From positions 53,483,493-53,547,492 of the forward strand of contig OX419759.1 of NCBI GenBank assembly GCA_948567375.1: DNA of 64,000 nt, written 5' to 3'. Every line of letters starts with the position of its first letter. The first letter of the stretch is position 1. Source of the DNA: Lunularia cruciata (lineage: Eukaryota; Streptophyta; Marchantiopsida; Lunulariales; Lunulariaceae). The translations under genes and the position numbers were made by a program. Of the stretch, positions 43,130 through 54,453 are shown in pieces. The notes beneath the pieces are model-generated. The model worked only from the letters and a program-made list of their open reading frames with translations. It was not told the DNA's origin and did not search any database.

Positions 43130-44566
43130 TGTAACACCCATTTGTGCATGTGTGTGGTATTATGATATTTAGCTTGGTATAACAAGTACTTAAGAGTAAT
43201 ACTCCAAGGACAAGAGAAGAGAGAAAACACAGATTGCACACTCAAACATTCAATGTCCCAAAGGAGCACCTTCTCTTTATTATATAGACAAAGAGGATCT
43301 CCTCCAAGGAAGCTCCACCATAAGATTAGGGACACAGATAGGTGACATGTCAGCAAGCTCCACCCTTGGATTACTTACTTGGATGGGTGACATGTCTGGT
43401 CTAGGTCCTATCTGGTTGGTCAAACAAGCTTTGACTGGAGGGAATCTTTTAGGGAATCTTCTTGTAGGAATCTCAAAATCGTGAGTAAGGTACCGTTGGA
43501 AAGCTCTCGATGAGACAATGCAAGGAGGAAGGAAGGCCAACCTTTCCTCCATTGGGGAGGGGGGGGGGAAATCCTGCACATTTTTGAGGCCTAATTCATC
43601 CATTTAGGCCTCCTAAATTGCCTTCAAAGATTTCAGGTATATTTTGGTTCCTACTCTATTAGTAGAAGTCTCCTTTTGGTGATACCTCTTTCTGATCTAT
43701 TTAGACCATCATGTATAACATCCTTCCAGATGTTACCAAACCAATTCTCACCTTTAAATCATATGTCTAGCTATTGGTTCTAAGGTTCTCAAGTCTATTT
43801 TGGTTTTTACCCTATTTGTAGAAGTACTCTTTTGGTGATACTTTTATCTAATCTATTTTGACCATCATGTATAACATCATTCTAGATGTTACTAAACCTA
43901 ATTTCACATCTAGATCATATGGCTAGCTCTTGGTATTACAGAGATATTATTTATAGAGATAAATGATAGTTCTATATTAGTCATGGTTAGATAAAGTTAG
44001 TCATAGCTAAGATAGAGAGGACCTTACTTAAGAGGAAGTATAAAAGATGAGCACCGCTATTTTGGATTTTAGTGTGTTGACTTGGTATTATTCCTAGGTG
44101 TTTGGCTTTGAGGAAAGAGTTGAGAACTCTTGGGCCCGTAAGCCTTTTTGTTTTGGATTTTTCTCTAATCCAAGGATAGCCCATGTGAAGGAATCCTTGA
44201 CTTAGTGGTTGGGTCAAGATAAGATCACATGCTTAGTGGAATATGCCCATGTGGATGGATATTCCTTTCTACCTTTTGACTTTACTTGACTTTTAGCCTA
44301 GTAACTTGAGTTACTTTAGTAATTAGTATCTTTGGTGCATAACTATTTCACATGTATATAAACAAAGGGTGAGGAGGTACTCATCATCCTTTCATTTGCA
44401 ATTATCTCTCTCTCATTGAGTTCTCTAGTGAGAAATGTCTTGAGTCTTGGAGTGTTAGCCTTGGAGAAGTATGATGGGGTTGGGATTCCTTGCCTTCTTA
44501 GTCCATGGTGCGCTACCATAATAGCCATCAAAGGTTCATCCTGAGTGAGAGACAAGCCGGCTCACA
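43130..44566 (+). repeat. C 5' LTR, split by a solo A LTR
   Basis: Parts 43130-43196 and 43941-44566 together make 693 bases, matching the 690-base 3' LTR. It runs from TGTAACACCCATTTG to GCCGGCTCACA. A TATA-like GTATATAAAC lies near 44355. Confidence 0.92.
43197..43940 (-). repeat. Solo A LTR in the C 5' LTR
   Basis: A two-unit A LTR in reverse orientation, from TAATACTCCAAGG to TTGGTATTACA. The host sequence ACTTAAGAG is interrupted and resumes as GAGATATTATTT. About four bases at the left junction, including the terminal TG, are missing. Confidence 0.9.
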
Positions 44567-44570
44567 TTTT

Positions 44571-44588
44571 TGGTTCCATTACCGGGAC
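44571..44588 (+). other. C primer-binding site, tRNA-Glu
   Basis: TGGTTCCATTACCGGGAC begins four bases after the 5' LTR end. It matches the reverse complement of the 3' end of plant tRNA-Glu with about two changes. Confidence 0.75.
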
Positions 44589-45549
44589 CTCTCTAGAAGA
44601 CAAGATAATGTTCCGTGTTCAATTCTACATTAGGCAGAAGGAAGCTATGAGAGCTCACTTGGAGAGAATATTAGGAGAGGAGAGGGTTGAACTTATGTTA
44701 GAGAACCAAGATCCATTTGTATACCCTATAGTTCATTACAATGTCTTTGAAGTGATTTTATACATCTTGTACACATGAGAGGATTTGGAGAGATTGTGTG
44801 AGGTGGATTACAGATTTTGGGGATTAAGGTGTTTTTGGGCAAAATCTCAAGTCTGAGATCTGAACTTGAAATTTCTACACATGATAGTTTGGGTTATCTT
44901 TCAGTTAGCACACATAGAATTATTGTGAGAGCTATTATGCCTAGTGGGCTAGAATTTTGAAAGTTGATAGGGTAAACTGCTCCGGCAAATTTGTATACTT
45001 TCTAGAGAGCATACAAGTTGTATGCTCTCTAGAAAATTGTATAGAGTCTTCCATTTCTTTAATTTTTAGTATAATTTTGTGAAACTTTCCAGGAAAATTC
45101 AGTATGTTATATCCTACATGCTGATACAAAAATTAGAGAGAGATCATTCTTGAGAAGGGAGTTATGAGTTTTGAAAGTGAGGGGGGTGGTTTTCAGACCA
45201 AATCTGAAATATGTGTGCTGAATAGAAAGGTGTCTAGGCCAAATGGTTGAATGAAAAGATCTGAAATTTTGCAGGGAGGGACACCCTGGAGTTGTGATCA
45301 CGTGTGAAAAACCTTTGGAGGACTGTCACATACAAGTTGAGAGGTCTGAGTGAAATTGTGAGGAAGGGTCAATTTTGCAAAGTGGAGATCTCATGCATGA
45401 GGAGTTTGAGAGCAACAAAAAGCATGTTTGAGTGTTTAGACTCATCTTGGGAACATGGAGGGTCACCAAGAGTGGAAAGTAAGACTATGTAAGGTTCCCC
45501 AAGGGTTTGAGGTGATTTTAGGGGTTTGAGGAAAAGAGAGTTTAATAGA

Positions 45550-45922
45550 ATTTGAAGAGAGTGTTGAGAGGATCCAAAAACCTACACCACTTGGAGGAAA
45601 GAGTGAGTCTAAGTGCTTTCTATGTGGAGAGAAGGGACATAAGGCAAGTTCATATCCATTGACCTTTGAGAGCAAGAGATTGAGGGAAAGAAGAGGCTTA
45701 CTTGACTTGGGTTTGCATGTTGGACCTTCTTCGCCAAGATTGGGAGGGAGAAGATCTAAGACCAAGGAGTTGTGTGAGGTTTGTGGAGTTGAAGGACTTC
45801 CAAAAGGACATGAGTGTAGTGGAGTAAAATCACTTTTGGAGACTTTGGTGAAGGATCTTGGAGAGATTATTAGTACAACTACAGAAATACTACCACCTTC
45901 CTCAGCTAGTTCTCAAGATTAG
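45550..45922 (+). pseudogene. Zinc-knuckle ORF upstream of C gag
   Basis: One frame gives a CCHC-like cluster with the last Cys changed to Tyr (CFLCGEKGHKASSY, from 45614) and a second Cys/His cluster (CEVCGVEGLPKGHEC, from 45773), then a stop at about 45922. It lies before the recognisable gag. It could be part of an extra leader ORF or a gag fragment acquired from another element. Confidence 0.5.
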
Positions 45923-46243
45923 TGATGGAGATAATCTTTCAACTTATGGATAAACAATCCATGAGGGTTTGATTAATATGCACTCTAGGATTTGATGTTG
46001 CTATAGAAATCTTTGAGAAACTTGAGCCTTTTGTGTTCCCTAGGGTGGATGACTCTCAAATGGTGTTAGCCATGCTAGTTCTCAAGATTAGTGATGGAGA
46101 TAATCTTTCAACTTATGGATAAACTATCCATGAGGGTTTGATTAATATGCACTCTAGGATTTGATTTTGCTATAGAAATCTTTGAGAAACCTGAGCCTTT
46201 TCTGTTCCCTAGGGTGGATGACTCTCAAATGGTGTTAGTCATG
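45905..46243 (+). repeat. Tandem duplication, two units of 169 bases
   Basis: Copies start at about 45905 and 46074. TCTCAAGATTAGTGATGGAG occurs at 45911 and 46080. Only a handful of mismatches are seen. Confidence 0.92.
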
Positions 46244-46316
46244 TACATACTCTTTTAGTTATGGAGTGAGAGAAAAGAAAAAAAATTGAGAGAAAGAAAG
46301 ATAGTGAGAGGTTAAG

Positions 46317-47664
46317 ATGGGGAAACTTTTGGTTTTCTTTGGCAAGGATGGAGAAGATGTGGAGGCCTTTGTGAGAGACTTCAAGAAAGCTTACATAGGA
46401 AACAATGAGAGGAGGAAGAATGAGTGGGCCTCATCATTACCAGATTTCTTTGAGGATGCAACACTTACATGGTATGAGTTAAAATACCAAAGAGAGAGAG
46501 GAGAGATGTGGAAGAGGAATCTTGGGAGACTTTGACTTCAGCACTCATTGAGAAATTTCTTCCTGATGAGAGTTATGAAAGATTGAATGAGTGAGGTTAC
46601 ATTTATCAAGCAAGGAGATGGAGAGAAAGTGATAGTCTATGTGGAAAGAGTGGAAAAGTTAGAGTCCAGATTTTACATAGTGTTGAGGAAGGGTGGAGAT
46701 GATGTGGAGGTTACTATGATTGGCATAGGGCCATGCTCACCAAGAATTTTATGGGAGGATTGAGACCACAAATTAGAAGCAAGATGAGATATGAGGAACC
46801 TTCTTCCAAGGTTGAAGCTATCTAGATTGTAATTCGTATGGAGGAGAGTTTGGAAGGGAATGAGAGTGATTTGGTGGTGAAAGAGGTTGTGCATCCTCCT
46901 CAAGGCTACAAGTATGGTGGAACTTCTAATACTTTGGTGGCAAGGGTTGCACCACAAGTATTAGTTGCTCTAGTTCTTGTTCCTCCACCAAAAGATCCAC
47001 TTCAAACCATCACAGAAGAACGGATCTCAAGATCAATGTGGTGCAACTATGGGAAAAGAGAGAGGTGGATCAGAATGTAGGGAGAGGGCCTAGGAGTTAT
47101 GGAAACTATCCATATAGAGGAGGCCAACCAGCCAACAATTTCAATGATAGAAATTGTTTTGGTTGTGGAGGAAGAGGCCATATCCAAAGGAATTATCCAA
47201 ATTCCACTTACCATGGAGGAAGGGATTATGAGAGAGTCAATAAAGGGAAAGAGGGAGGTAGTGAAACCCAAGTGGCTCCTAATCCAAACAAAGCTAAGGG
47301 AATAGCATCCATAGATGTGGTAGAGAGCAAGTATGAGAAGGGAGAGTGCTCAAACTCCAAGGGTCTTAATTTAGAACATTTGGCACAAGAGAAGAAGAGA
47401 GCTCGTTCTGCAGAGGATGTTCACTCTTCTCAAGGATTTACTCCAAGCAAGAATACTACTATGTCTACTAGGAGCACTTGCACCTCAACACCATCAACAA
47501 CAAAGACTCCAAGGAAAAAGTTGGGGATGGAGGACTTCTTGATCTCAAAGCAACAATGGAACTACAATATGTTGGAGGATGTTGGTAGTCACAAGGCTAA
47601 CATCATAGTGGGCCAATTGATTGCTTTGAACCCTACCTTGATAAGGATCTTAGAAGTGGTTTGA
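46317..47664 (+). pseudogene. C gag, broken
   Basis: It starts at ATG 46317 (GKLLVFFGKDGEDVEAFVRD). The gag-type segment LPDFFEDATLTWYELKYQRE is followed by a stop at about 46535, and later frames continue. A zinc knuckle near 47157-47200 reads CFGCGGRGHIQRNY, with the last Cys replaced by Tyr. A Lys/Ser/Thr-rich tail runs to 47664. Several frame changes make it inactive. Confidence 0.75.
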
Positions 47665-48896
47665 GTCCTACAAGGAGCAAGAGGAAGAAGAAGGCAAAAG
47701 CTCCAGTATCAATGGGGGTGGTGGATGCCAAGCCAGCACCATGGGAGGCTTGTGAATATGCCTCCAAGATTGATGTGAGAGTAAATGGTCACAACATCAA
47801 GGATGCATTGGTTGATGGAGGATCGACAGTAAATGCTATGTCAGGAAGGTTGATAAAGAAGTTGGGTATGATACCCTCAAGACCTGTTACATTTGTGGTG
47901 AGCATGGCAAACAAGCAATAAGTTCGACCAGTAGGTGTGATGGATAAAGTGGTAGTTTCAATTATGGGAGTTCAAAATCTCATGACTTTCCAAGTCTTGA
48001 AGGATTCAAGCTATGACTTACTTCTTGCGAGGCCATGGTTGAGAGCAGCACACACAACTGATAGATGGCACAAAGGGTACTTGAGGATTGGGCCATCAAA
48101 CCATAGAGTCACAGTTCCTGTGACTAACACCACCAACACTTCACATTCAGCTACACCATCTTCTCATTATTGGGAATTAGATTTTGAAGAAGGAGCTTTA
48201 GGTGTGGATACAAGCATGGAAGAGTATACTTCCACGGAGGAGGATGAATCTGAATCTGATTCAGATATGTATCCTTTGTGTGCTATGGATTTTGCACCTA
48301 AGCCAGAGGTTTTGAAGGACCCATATAAATCACCATTGACTCTTGAGGAGGTAGAGAGAAGGTTAGCTACCCTCAAGTATGGCCCAAATGTTACCAAGGA
48401 GGAGAAGGTGAGATTTGAGGAGATTTTCTACAAGTTCATCCATCTTTTTCCTTTCAATTACAAGTATTGGAAGGAAGTCACCTTGGAGGAGCACAAGATA
48501 GAGGTGGAGTCACATGCAAGACCAATCCGCCAAAAACAACATTGCATTAGCCCACCAATATCTTTGGTTGTGAAGGAGGAGATTGATAAGCTCAAGGAGG
48601 CTGGATTTATCTTTGAGATTGAGAATTCAGAATGGATGTCTCCAATTGTCATTGTGAAGAAAAAGAATGGCAAGCTTTGGTTATGTGTGGATTACAAAAA
48701 GCTCAATGTTGTTACCAAGAAGGACTACTACCCATTGCCATTCATTGATGAGATCTTGGAGGAGGTTGCAAGTCATGAGAGGCCCTTGCAGCAAGATCTA
48801 GACCTTACACAATGGTGGAGGATATTCTTTTTCACCAAGGAGCAGATGGTCTACTTCAAAGAGCAATGGGTAAGGAAGAGTCTATCCTACTTATAA
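47661..48896 (+). pseudogene. C protease and N-terminal RT, then an internal deletion
   Basis: Protease has DGGSTVNAMS near 47815-47845 and YDLLLARPWLRAA near 48012-48050. An acidic linker (EEDESESDSDMYPL) leads to RT: SPIVIVKKKNGKLWLCVDYK, then KKDYYPLPFIDEILEEVA. Directly after, at about 48775-48785, the sequence jumps to the region before integrase. The catalytic YxDD block and all of RNase H are absent. Stops lie near 47921 and 48896. Confidence 0.85.
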
Positions 48897-49599
48897 AGGA
48901 GTTTCATGAAGGTTTAGTGTGTAGAGTACACTTTGCATGAAAGGTGACTGCTTTCAAGATTCTAGATGCAGGTTACCATTGGAGAGGGATTTTCAAGGAT
49001 TGTCTTGATTATTACAAAACTTGTCATATTTTTCAAGCTTTTGCTAGAAAGTCTACATCCACTCCACCACTTAGATCAATTCTATTGCTAGGACCTTTTG
49101 AGAAGTGGGGAATTGATTTTGTAGGTCCTCTAAATAGAACCCCAAGGAACATTCGGTACATTGTGGTAGTTATTGATTACCTTACCAAGTGGGTTGAAGC
49201 TAGACCATTGAGTGACAAGAATGAAGATGAAGTTGGTAGATTTCTTTATGAACGCATTATCACTAGATTTGGATGACCATTGGAGTTGGTTTCCTATAAA
49301 GGAGGAGAGTTTACATGAAGCATTACTACAGGCATGCTAAGACATTTCTCTATCACACATAGAGTAACTACATCCTATAAGCCAAATTCCAATGCCTTGG
49401 CAGAGAGAACCAATCAGACCTTGTGCATGATGTTGACCAAAGATGCAGAAATGGAGGGGGCTAAACATCTTTGGGACAAGAGGATTCATGTAGTTTTGTG
49501 GGAGTATAGGATAACCATGAAGACTTTCACCAGATATTCTCCATTTCAATTGGTATATGGTATTGAGTCTACCCTACCTATTCACTTTGATCTTTCTAC
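48897..49599 (+). pseudogene. C integrase core, broken
   Basis: A zinc-domain relic (CLDYYKTCHIFQAFA) is followed by the core GPFEKWGIDFVGPLNRT with the first Asp, then YLTKWVEARPL. The second-Asp region is damaged around 49274-49330 (stop at 49276), and the third motif SNALAERTNQTL keeps its Glu. The frame is interrupted at 49600 by a solo A LTR. Confidence 0.85.
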
Positions 49600-50332
49600 T
49601 GTAATACTCCAAGGAGAAGAGAAGAGAGAAAACACAGATTGCACACTCAAACATTCGATGCCCCAAGGGAGCACCTTCTCTTTATTATATAGACAAAGAG
49701 GATCTCCTCCAAGGAAGCTCCACCATAGGATTAGGGACACAGATAGGTGACATGTCAGCAAGCTCCACCCTTGGATTACTTACTTGGATGGGTGACCTGT
49801 CTGGTCTAGGTCCTATTTGGCTGGTCAAACAAGCTTTGACTGGAGGGAATCTTTTAGGGAATCTTCATGTAGGAATCTCAGAAACACGTAAGGTACCATT
49901 GGAAAGCTCTTGATGAGACAATGTAGGGAGGAGGGAAGGCCAGCCTTTCCTCTATTGGGGAGATTGTGCACATTTTCAAGGCCTAATTCATCCGTTTAGG
50001 CCTCCAAAATTGCCTGCAAAGATTTCAGGCATATTTCGGTTCCTACTCTATTAGTAGAAGTCCCCTTTTGGTGATACCTCTTTCTGATCTTGTTATTCCA
50101 TCATTTGTAACATCCTTCCAGATGTTACCAAACCAATTCTCACCTTTAAATCATATGTCTAGCTATTGGTTCTAAGGTTCTCAAGTCTATTTCGGTTTCT
50201 ACCCTATTAGTAGAAGTACTCTTTGGGTGATATTTCTATCTGATCTATTTTGACCATCATGTATAACATCATTCTAGAAGTTACCTAACCAAATTTCACA
50301 TCTAGATCATATGGCTAACCCTTGGTATTACA
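49600..50332 (-). repeat. Solo A LTR in C integrase, TSD TCTAC/CCTAC
   Basis: A 733-base two-unit A LTR in reverse orientation, from TGTAATACTCC to TTGGTATTACA. It is flanked by TCTAC (49595-49599) and CCTAC (50333-50337), one mismatch apart. Confidence 0.93.
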
Positions 50333-50763
50333 CCTACCTTCCAAAGCATTCAGAGGAGATTGAAGAAAGCACAAGGAGGTGATGCAAAGAAGTCAAGGAA
50401 GGATCAACTCATGGAGTTGGAAGAGGCAAAAGCAATTGCTATGGTTTGAGTGGAGCAAGCCCAAAGGAAACAAAAGGAGAGCTTTGACAAGAGGTAAGGC
50501 AAGAAGAAGGTGGAGCCTTTCAAAGAAGGTGATTGGGTAATGTTGTTTGATTCCATTCGATTCAAGAGAGTGCAAAAGAAGTTTTTTCCTAAGTACTTTG
50601 GACTTTCATAGTGGAGAAGGTGTGGGGCAATTACACCTTTGATCTCAAGGAGTTGGGAGGAAGACACTTTGATAAGATTTACCATGATAAGTTGAAGATA
50701 TACCATAGAAGGTAGAGAGACTTCCACTTTGAGGACAAAGTGAAAACTTAGTCCGGAGGTAAA
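50333..50763 (+). pseudogene. C integrase C-terminus and polypurine tract
   Basis: The reading resumes with a Lys/Glu-rich stretch, then KVEPFKEGDWVMLFDS and FDLKELGGRHFDKIYHDKLK, typical of the end of such integrases. TTAGTCCGGAGGTAAA precedes the LTR as a polypurine tract. Confidence 0.75.
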
Positions 50764-51453
50764 TGTAACACCCATTTGTGCATGTGTGTGGTATTGTGAT
50801 ATTTAGCTTGGTATTACAAGTACTTAAGAGATATTATTTATAGAGATAAAGGATGGTTCTATATTAGTCATGGTTAGCTAAAGTTAGTCATAGCTAAGAT
50901 AGAGAGGACCTTACCTTAGAGGAAGTAGAAAAGATGAGCACCACTATTTTGGATTTTAGTGTGTTGACTTGGTATTATTCCTAGGTGTTTGGCTTTGAGG
51001 AAAGTGTTGAGAACTCTTGGGCCCTCAAGCTTTTTTGTTTTGGATTCTTCTTTAGTCCAAGGATAGCCCATGTGAAGAAATTCTTGACTTAGTGGTTAGG
51101 TCAAGATAAGACCACATGCTTAGTGGAATATGCCCATGTGAATGGATATTCCTTTCTAATTTTTGACTTTACTTGACTTTTAGTCTAGTAACTTGAGTTA
51201 TTGCGGTAATTAGTAACTTTGGTACGTAACTATTTCATAAGTATATAAACAAGGGGTGAGGAGGTTCTCATCATCCTTTCATTTGCAACTATCTCTCTCT
51301 CATTGAGTTCTCTAGTGAGAAATGTCTTGAGTCTTGGAGTGTTAGCCTTGGAGGAGTATGATGGAGTTGGGGCTCCTTGCCTTCTTTGTCCATGGTGCAC
51401 TACCATAATAGCCATCAGAGGTTCATCTTGAGTGAGAGACAAGCCGGCTCACA
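50764..51453 (+). repeat. C 3' LTR (690 bases)
   Basis: It runs from TGTAACACCCATTTGTGCATG to GACAAGCCGGCTCACA. A TATA-like GTATATAAAC lies at 51241-51250. It is followed by GTCTT, which matches the left flank GTCT. Confidence 0.93.
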
Positions 51454-52336
51454 GTCTTGTTTGTCATGGACTCGGCAGTTCTTCCGTAGTCTAGCACTGG
51501 TTCTGTTCTTTGGATTTATGACAGTAGCTTCTCTTGGGAGATTGTCTGTCGCTATTCCAGGTGTTGATCCTCATCAATGAATACTTGCATATGCTTTAGG
51601 TAAAATTTTCATGCTTGTGCTTTGGCTACTATTCTTGATCTATCATTCCAAACTCTTTCTTAGTCTATCATTTTTAGGTGGGTGGGGTTTTTGCCATGAT
51701 AATCAGGCTTGGCCCAAAGCAAAAACTTGGTGGGATTTGTGGACTAGTCCACAGGTCAAGCAACCAATTCTACCCCAAGATTTTGCCCAAAGACCTGACT
51801 CAGTTCCGTGGACCGGACTGAGTGCCAAAGTTTTAATTATTTTCTTATCACTATTCACTTATCTTTTTACATACACATTCATTCACAAGGAATGTCACTT
51901 CTATCACCGCATCGAGTTCTCTAAAATTCATAAATTCTTCTTAATGATCAAAACTTAGACTGAATAGTTTTGCATCAAGCACATTGTCTAATCAAGCATA
52001 TACAGAATAGGAAACATCCAGGTCCTAACTCCTATCCCTTACAGCATTTAGCTTCTTGTCTGGAGGTCTCTCCCCAAGATTGCTGTTTTGCAGATCTCCT
52101 TTGGTGATTCTCCCCTCCTATCATTGCAAATTTGTCCTATCATCACCTCTGGCATTTCTCTCCTCACTCTCTTGCCATCCTCAGCCAGCAGATTCTTTTG
52201 AAACTTCCTTCTTCTCTTGTCACCTCCTCAATTGAGCAACTCCAAACCTTCACTCCAGTTCCTCTCATTGCTCAGGGCAAAACCCTTCAAAAATCTTCTG
52301 CCAACAAGAATGTACATGAATTTTTGGATTGCCTTC
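51454..52336 (+). other. Continuation of the sequence C inserted into
   Basis: Probably the rest of repeat D or its host. No gene is recognised. TGGACCGGACTGAGTGCC and similar blocks are not matched elsewhere in the window. Confidence 0.3.
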
Positions 52337-52760
52337 CACAAAAGCACTTCAAAAATTTCCCCTCTCCTGCACACCCTATCTCAATTCAAAATTTCATGTA
52401 CATTTTTGTTTTCCTCTCTCACTGTCATGCACAAGAGCACTTCAAAAATTTCCCCTCTCTTGCACACCCTATCTCAATTCAAAATTCCTGCACAGCCTTG
52501 CTTTCCTCTCCCACTGTCCAGACAAAGCACTTCTAAATTTTTCTTCTCCTACACACCCTATCTCAATTTGAAAATTCATGTACATTCTTGTTTTCCTCTC
52601 CCACTATCTTGCACAAGAGCACTTCAAAAATTGGTCATGTCTTGCACACCCTATCTCACTTCAAAATTCCTGCACATCCCTTCTTCCATTTCTCACTGTC
52701 AAGCCCAAGGCAATTCAAAAATTCTCCTTTCTAGCCTTCACAATCTCAAGCCATACTTGC
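52337..52760 (+). repeat. Minisatellite, unit about 92 bases, about 4.5 copies
   Basis: The unit includes GCACTTCAAAAATTTCCCCT, then TGCACACCCTATCTCAATTC, then TTTTCCTCTCCCACTGTC. Copies begin near 52344, 52437, 52527, 52619 and 52709. The plus strand is strongly pyrimidine-rich. Confidence 0.9.
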
Positions 52761-52835
52761 CTACAAAAATTTCCCTTCTGATGTTCATAATCTCAAGCCA
52801 TACCTATCAAAATCCTCTCTTGCCCTACACCTCAA

Positions 52836-54453
52836 GGCAACTAGCTCAATTGTACTTAGATGCAATCTTGTCCCACCATGGCCTATCTTGAGTGCTCATC
52901 ACCAATAAAGGCATTCAATTCACTAGTTTGTTTTGGTGAACACAAGTTGGTTTCTTCAAAACCAAGTTAGCCATGTCCACAGCTTACCACCCACAAACCT
53001 CTTGTCATCTTCCAACCCCCATTGGATGAATTTTTTCCTAAAGTAATCCCAAAGCTAGGGCGGCCAAGAGCGGGCTAATCATACTATTGAAGACATGAAG
53101 CTTCACCTTAGATGAGCAAGAGAGGTGGTACACTTAACTTCCATTGGTGGAATTTTATAACAAAAATTCAGTGAATGCATCTACTTGAGTTACTCCATTC
53201 TTCTTCATGTATGGTGAGCATCTCCTTACACCTTTGAGCTTGATGAAGATCCAATTGGTGGCTACCAAGGTTGACGCAATTAACAACTTCTTTTCTAGAA
53301 TTCAATAGGGTGTGGAGAGCATCAAGCACAGGTTGCAAATTGCCCAAAATCAACAAAATTAGTATGTGGATGCACATCATAGGCACACGGAGTTTAATGT
53401 TGGGGATCAAGTGTGGCTCTCAAGAACCAACCTCACATTAGTTGGTCCTCGTAAGCTCAGACCTCATTTTATTGGGCCCTTTTCCATTCTTTGTTGAGTC
53501 AACATTGTGCTTTATCACTCCAAGCTACCACCACACATGAAGATCCATCCAATGTTCCATGTTTCCTAACTATGTAGATATTCCCCCTGATTGGGCTGTT
53601 GTTATTCCATACAAGACATTTGATGTCAAGACAAGACACTTGTCCGACACTCATTGATGGCACGGAGGAATATGAAGTGGAGCATATTCTCTAAACTGCA
53701 CTCATGGTACTCGCCATCCACGGGTGGATTGTCTTGTATAGTGGAAAGGTTACCCACTATATTAGGTGACTTGAGAGCCACATGCCCACTTGACACATGC
53801 ACCGGTTTTGGTGCAATCTTTTGAGCAACAACTTTGCAACAAGGAAGTTGAGTCTTAAAGAAGGGAGATTTGTAATACCAATAGCTAGACATATGATCTA
53901 GAGGTGAAATTTGGTTTAGTAATATCTGGAAAAATATTATACATGATGGACTAAATAGATCAGAAAGAGGTATCACCAAAAGTGTACTTCTACAATAGGG
54001 AAAAAATGAAATATGCCAATATCTTTAGAGGCAATTTCAAGGGCCTAAAAAGATGAATTAGGCCTTGAAAATGAGAAGATTCCTCCCTCAGGAACAGAAA
54101 GATTAGCTTTCCCTCTCTCTTGTTTGTCTCATCAAGAGATTTCCAACGGTATCTCACCCATATGATTCAAAGATTCCCACAAGAAGATTCCCTAAAGATT
54201 CTCTCTAGTCAACACTAGTTTGACCAACGAGATAGGACCAGATTTGACATGTCACCCATGCATGCATCTAATTTGAGGATGGAGATCAATGAAATGTCAC
54301 AAATCTGTGTATCTTATCCAAGGGTTATGCTTCCGTTGAATGTCTCTACTTTGCTATATAATAAAGCCAAGATGTTCCTTTGGGGCATCGGAGTTTGAGT
54401 GTGAAACTTGTGTCTTCTCTTCTTTATTTCTCTACTATCCTTGAAATATTACC
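52836..54453 (+). mobile_element. Chromovirus A3 fragment: integrase to 3' LTR
   Basis: It starts abruptly in the A integrase (ACTAGCTCAATTGTACTTAG, as A1 near 2819) and continues through the integrase C-terminus and a chromodomain relic (EEYEVEHIL near 53665) to the LTR. There are many stops, and a foreign block of about 60 bases lies near 53000-53060. It is 5'-truncated at the junction with the minisatellite region. Confidence 0.88.
53871..54453 (+). repeat. A3 3' LTR, single-unit type
   Basis: TGTAATACCAATAGCTAGAC to a degraded TATTACCA end, about 583 bases with one U3 unit. It resembles the nested LTR at 11726-12303 in structure. Confidence 0.85.

Larger units (their letters stand above)
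43130..51453 (+). mobile_element. Full-length Ty3/gypsy element C, internally deleted, with two nested solo A LTRs
   Basis: The 5' LTR (43130-44566, interrupted), tRNA-Glu primer-binding site, gag, protease, partial RT, partial integrase, polypurine tract and 3' LTR (50764-51453) are all in order. A duplication GTCT(T) flanks it. The integrase type (GPFEKWGIDFVGP) and the lack of a chromodomain place it outside the chromoviruses, nearest the Tat/Athila-type group. The RT palm and RNase H are missing, so it is non-autonomous. Confidence 0.9.
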
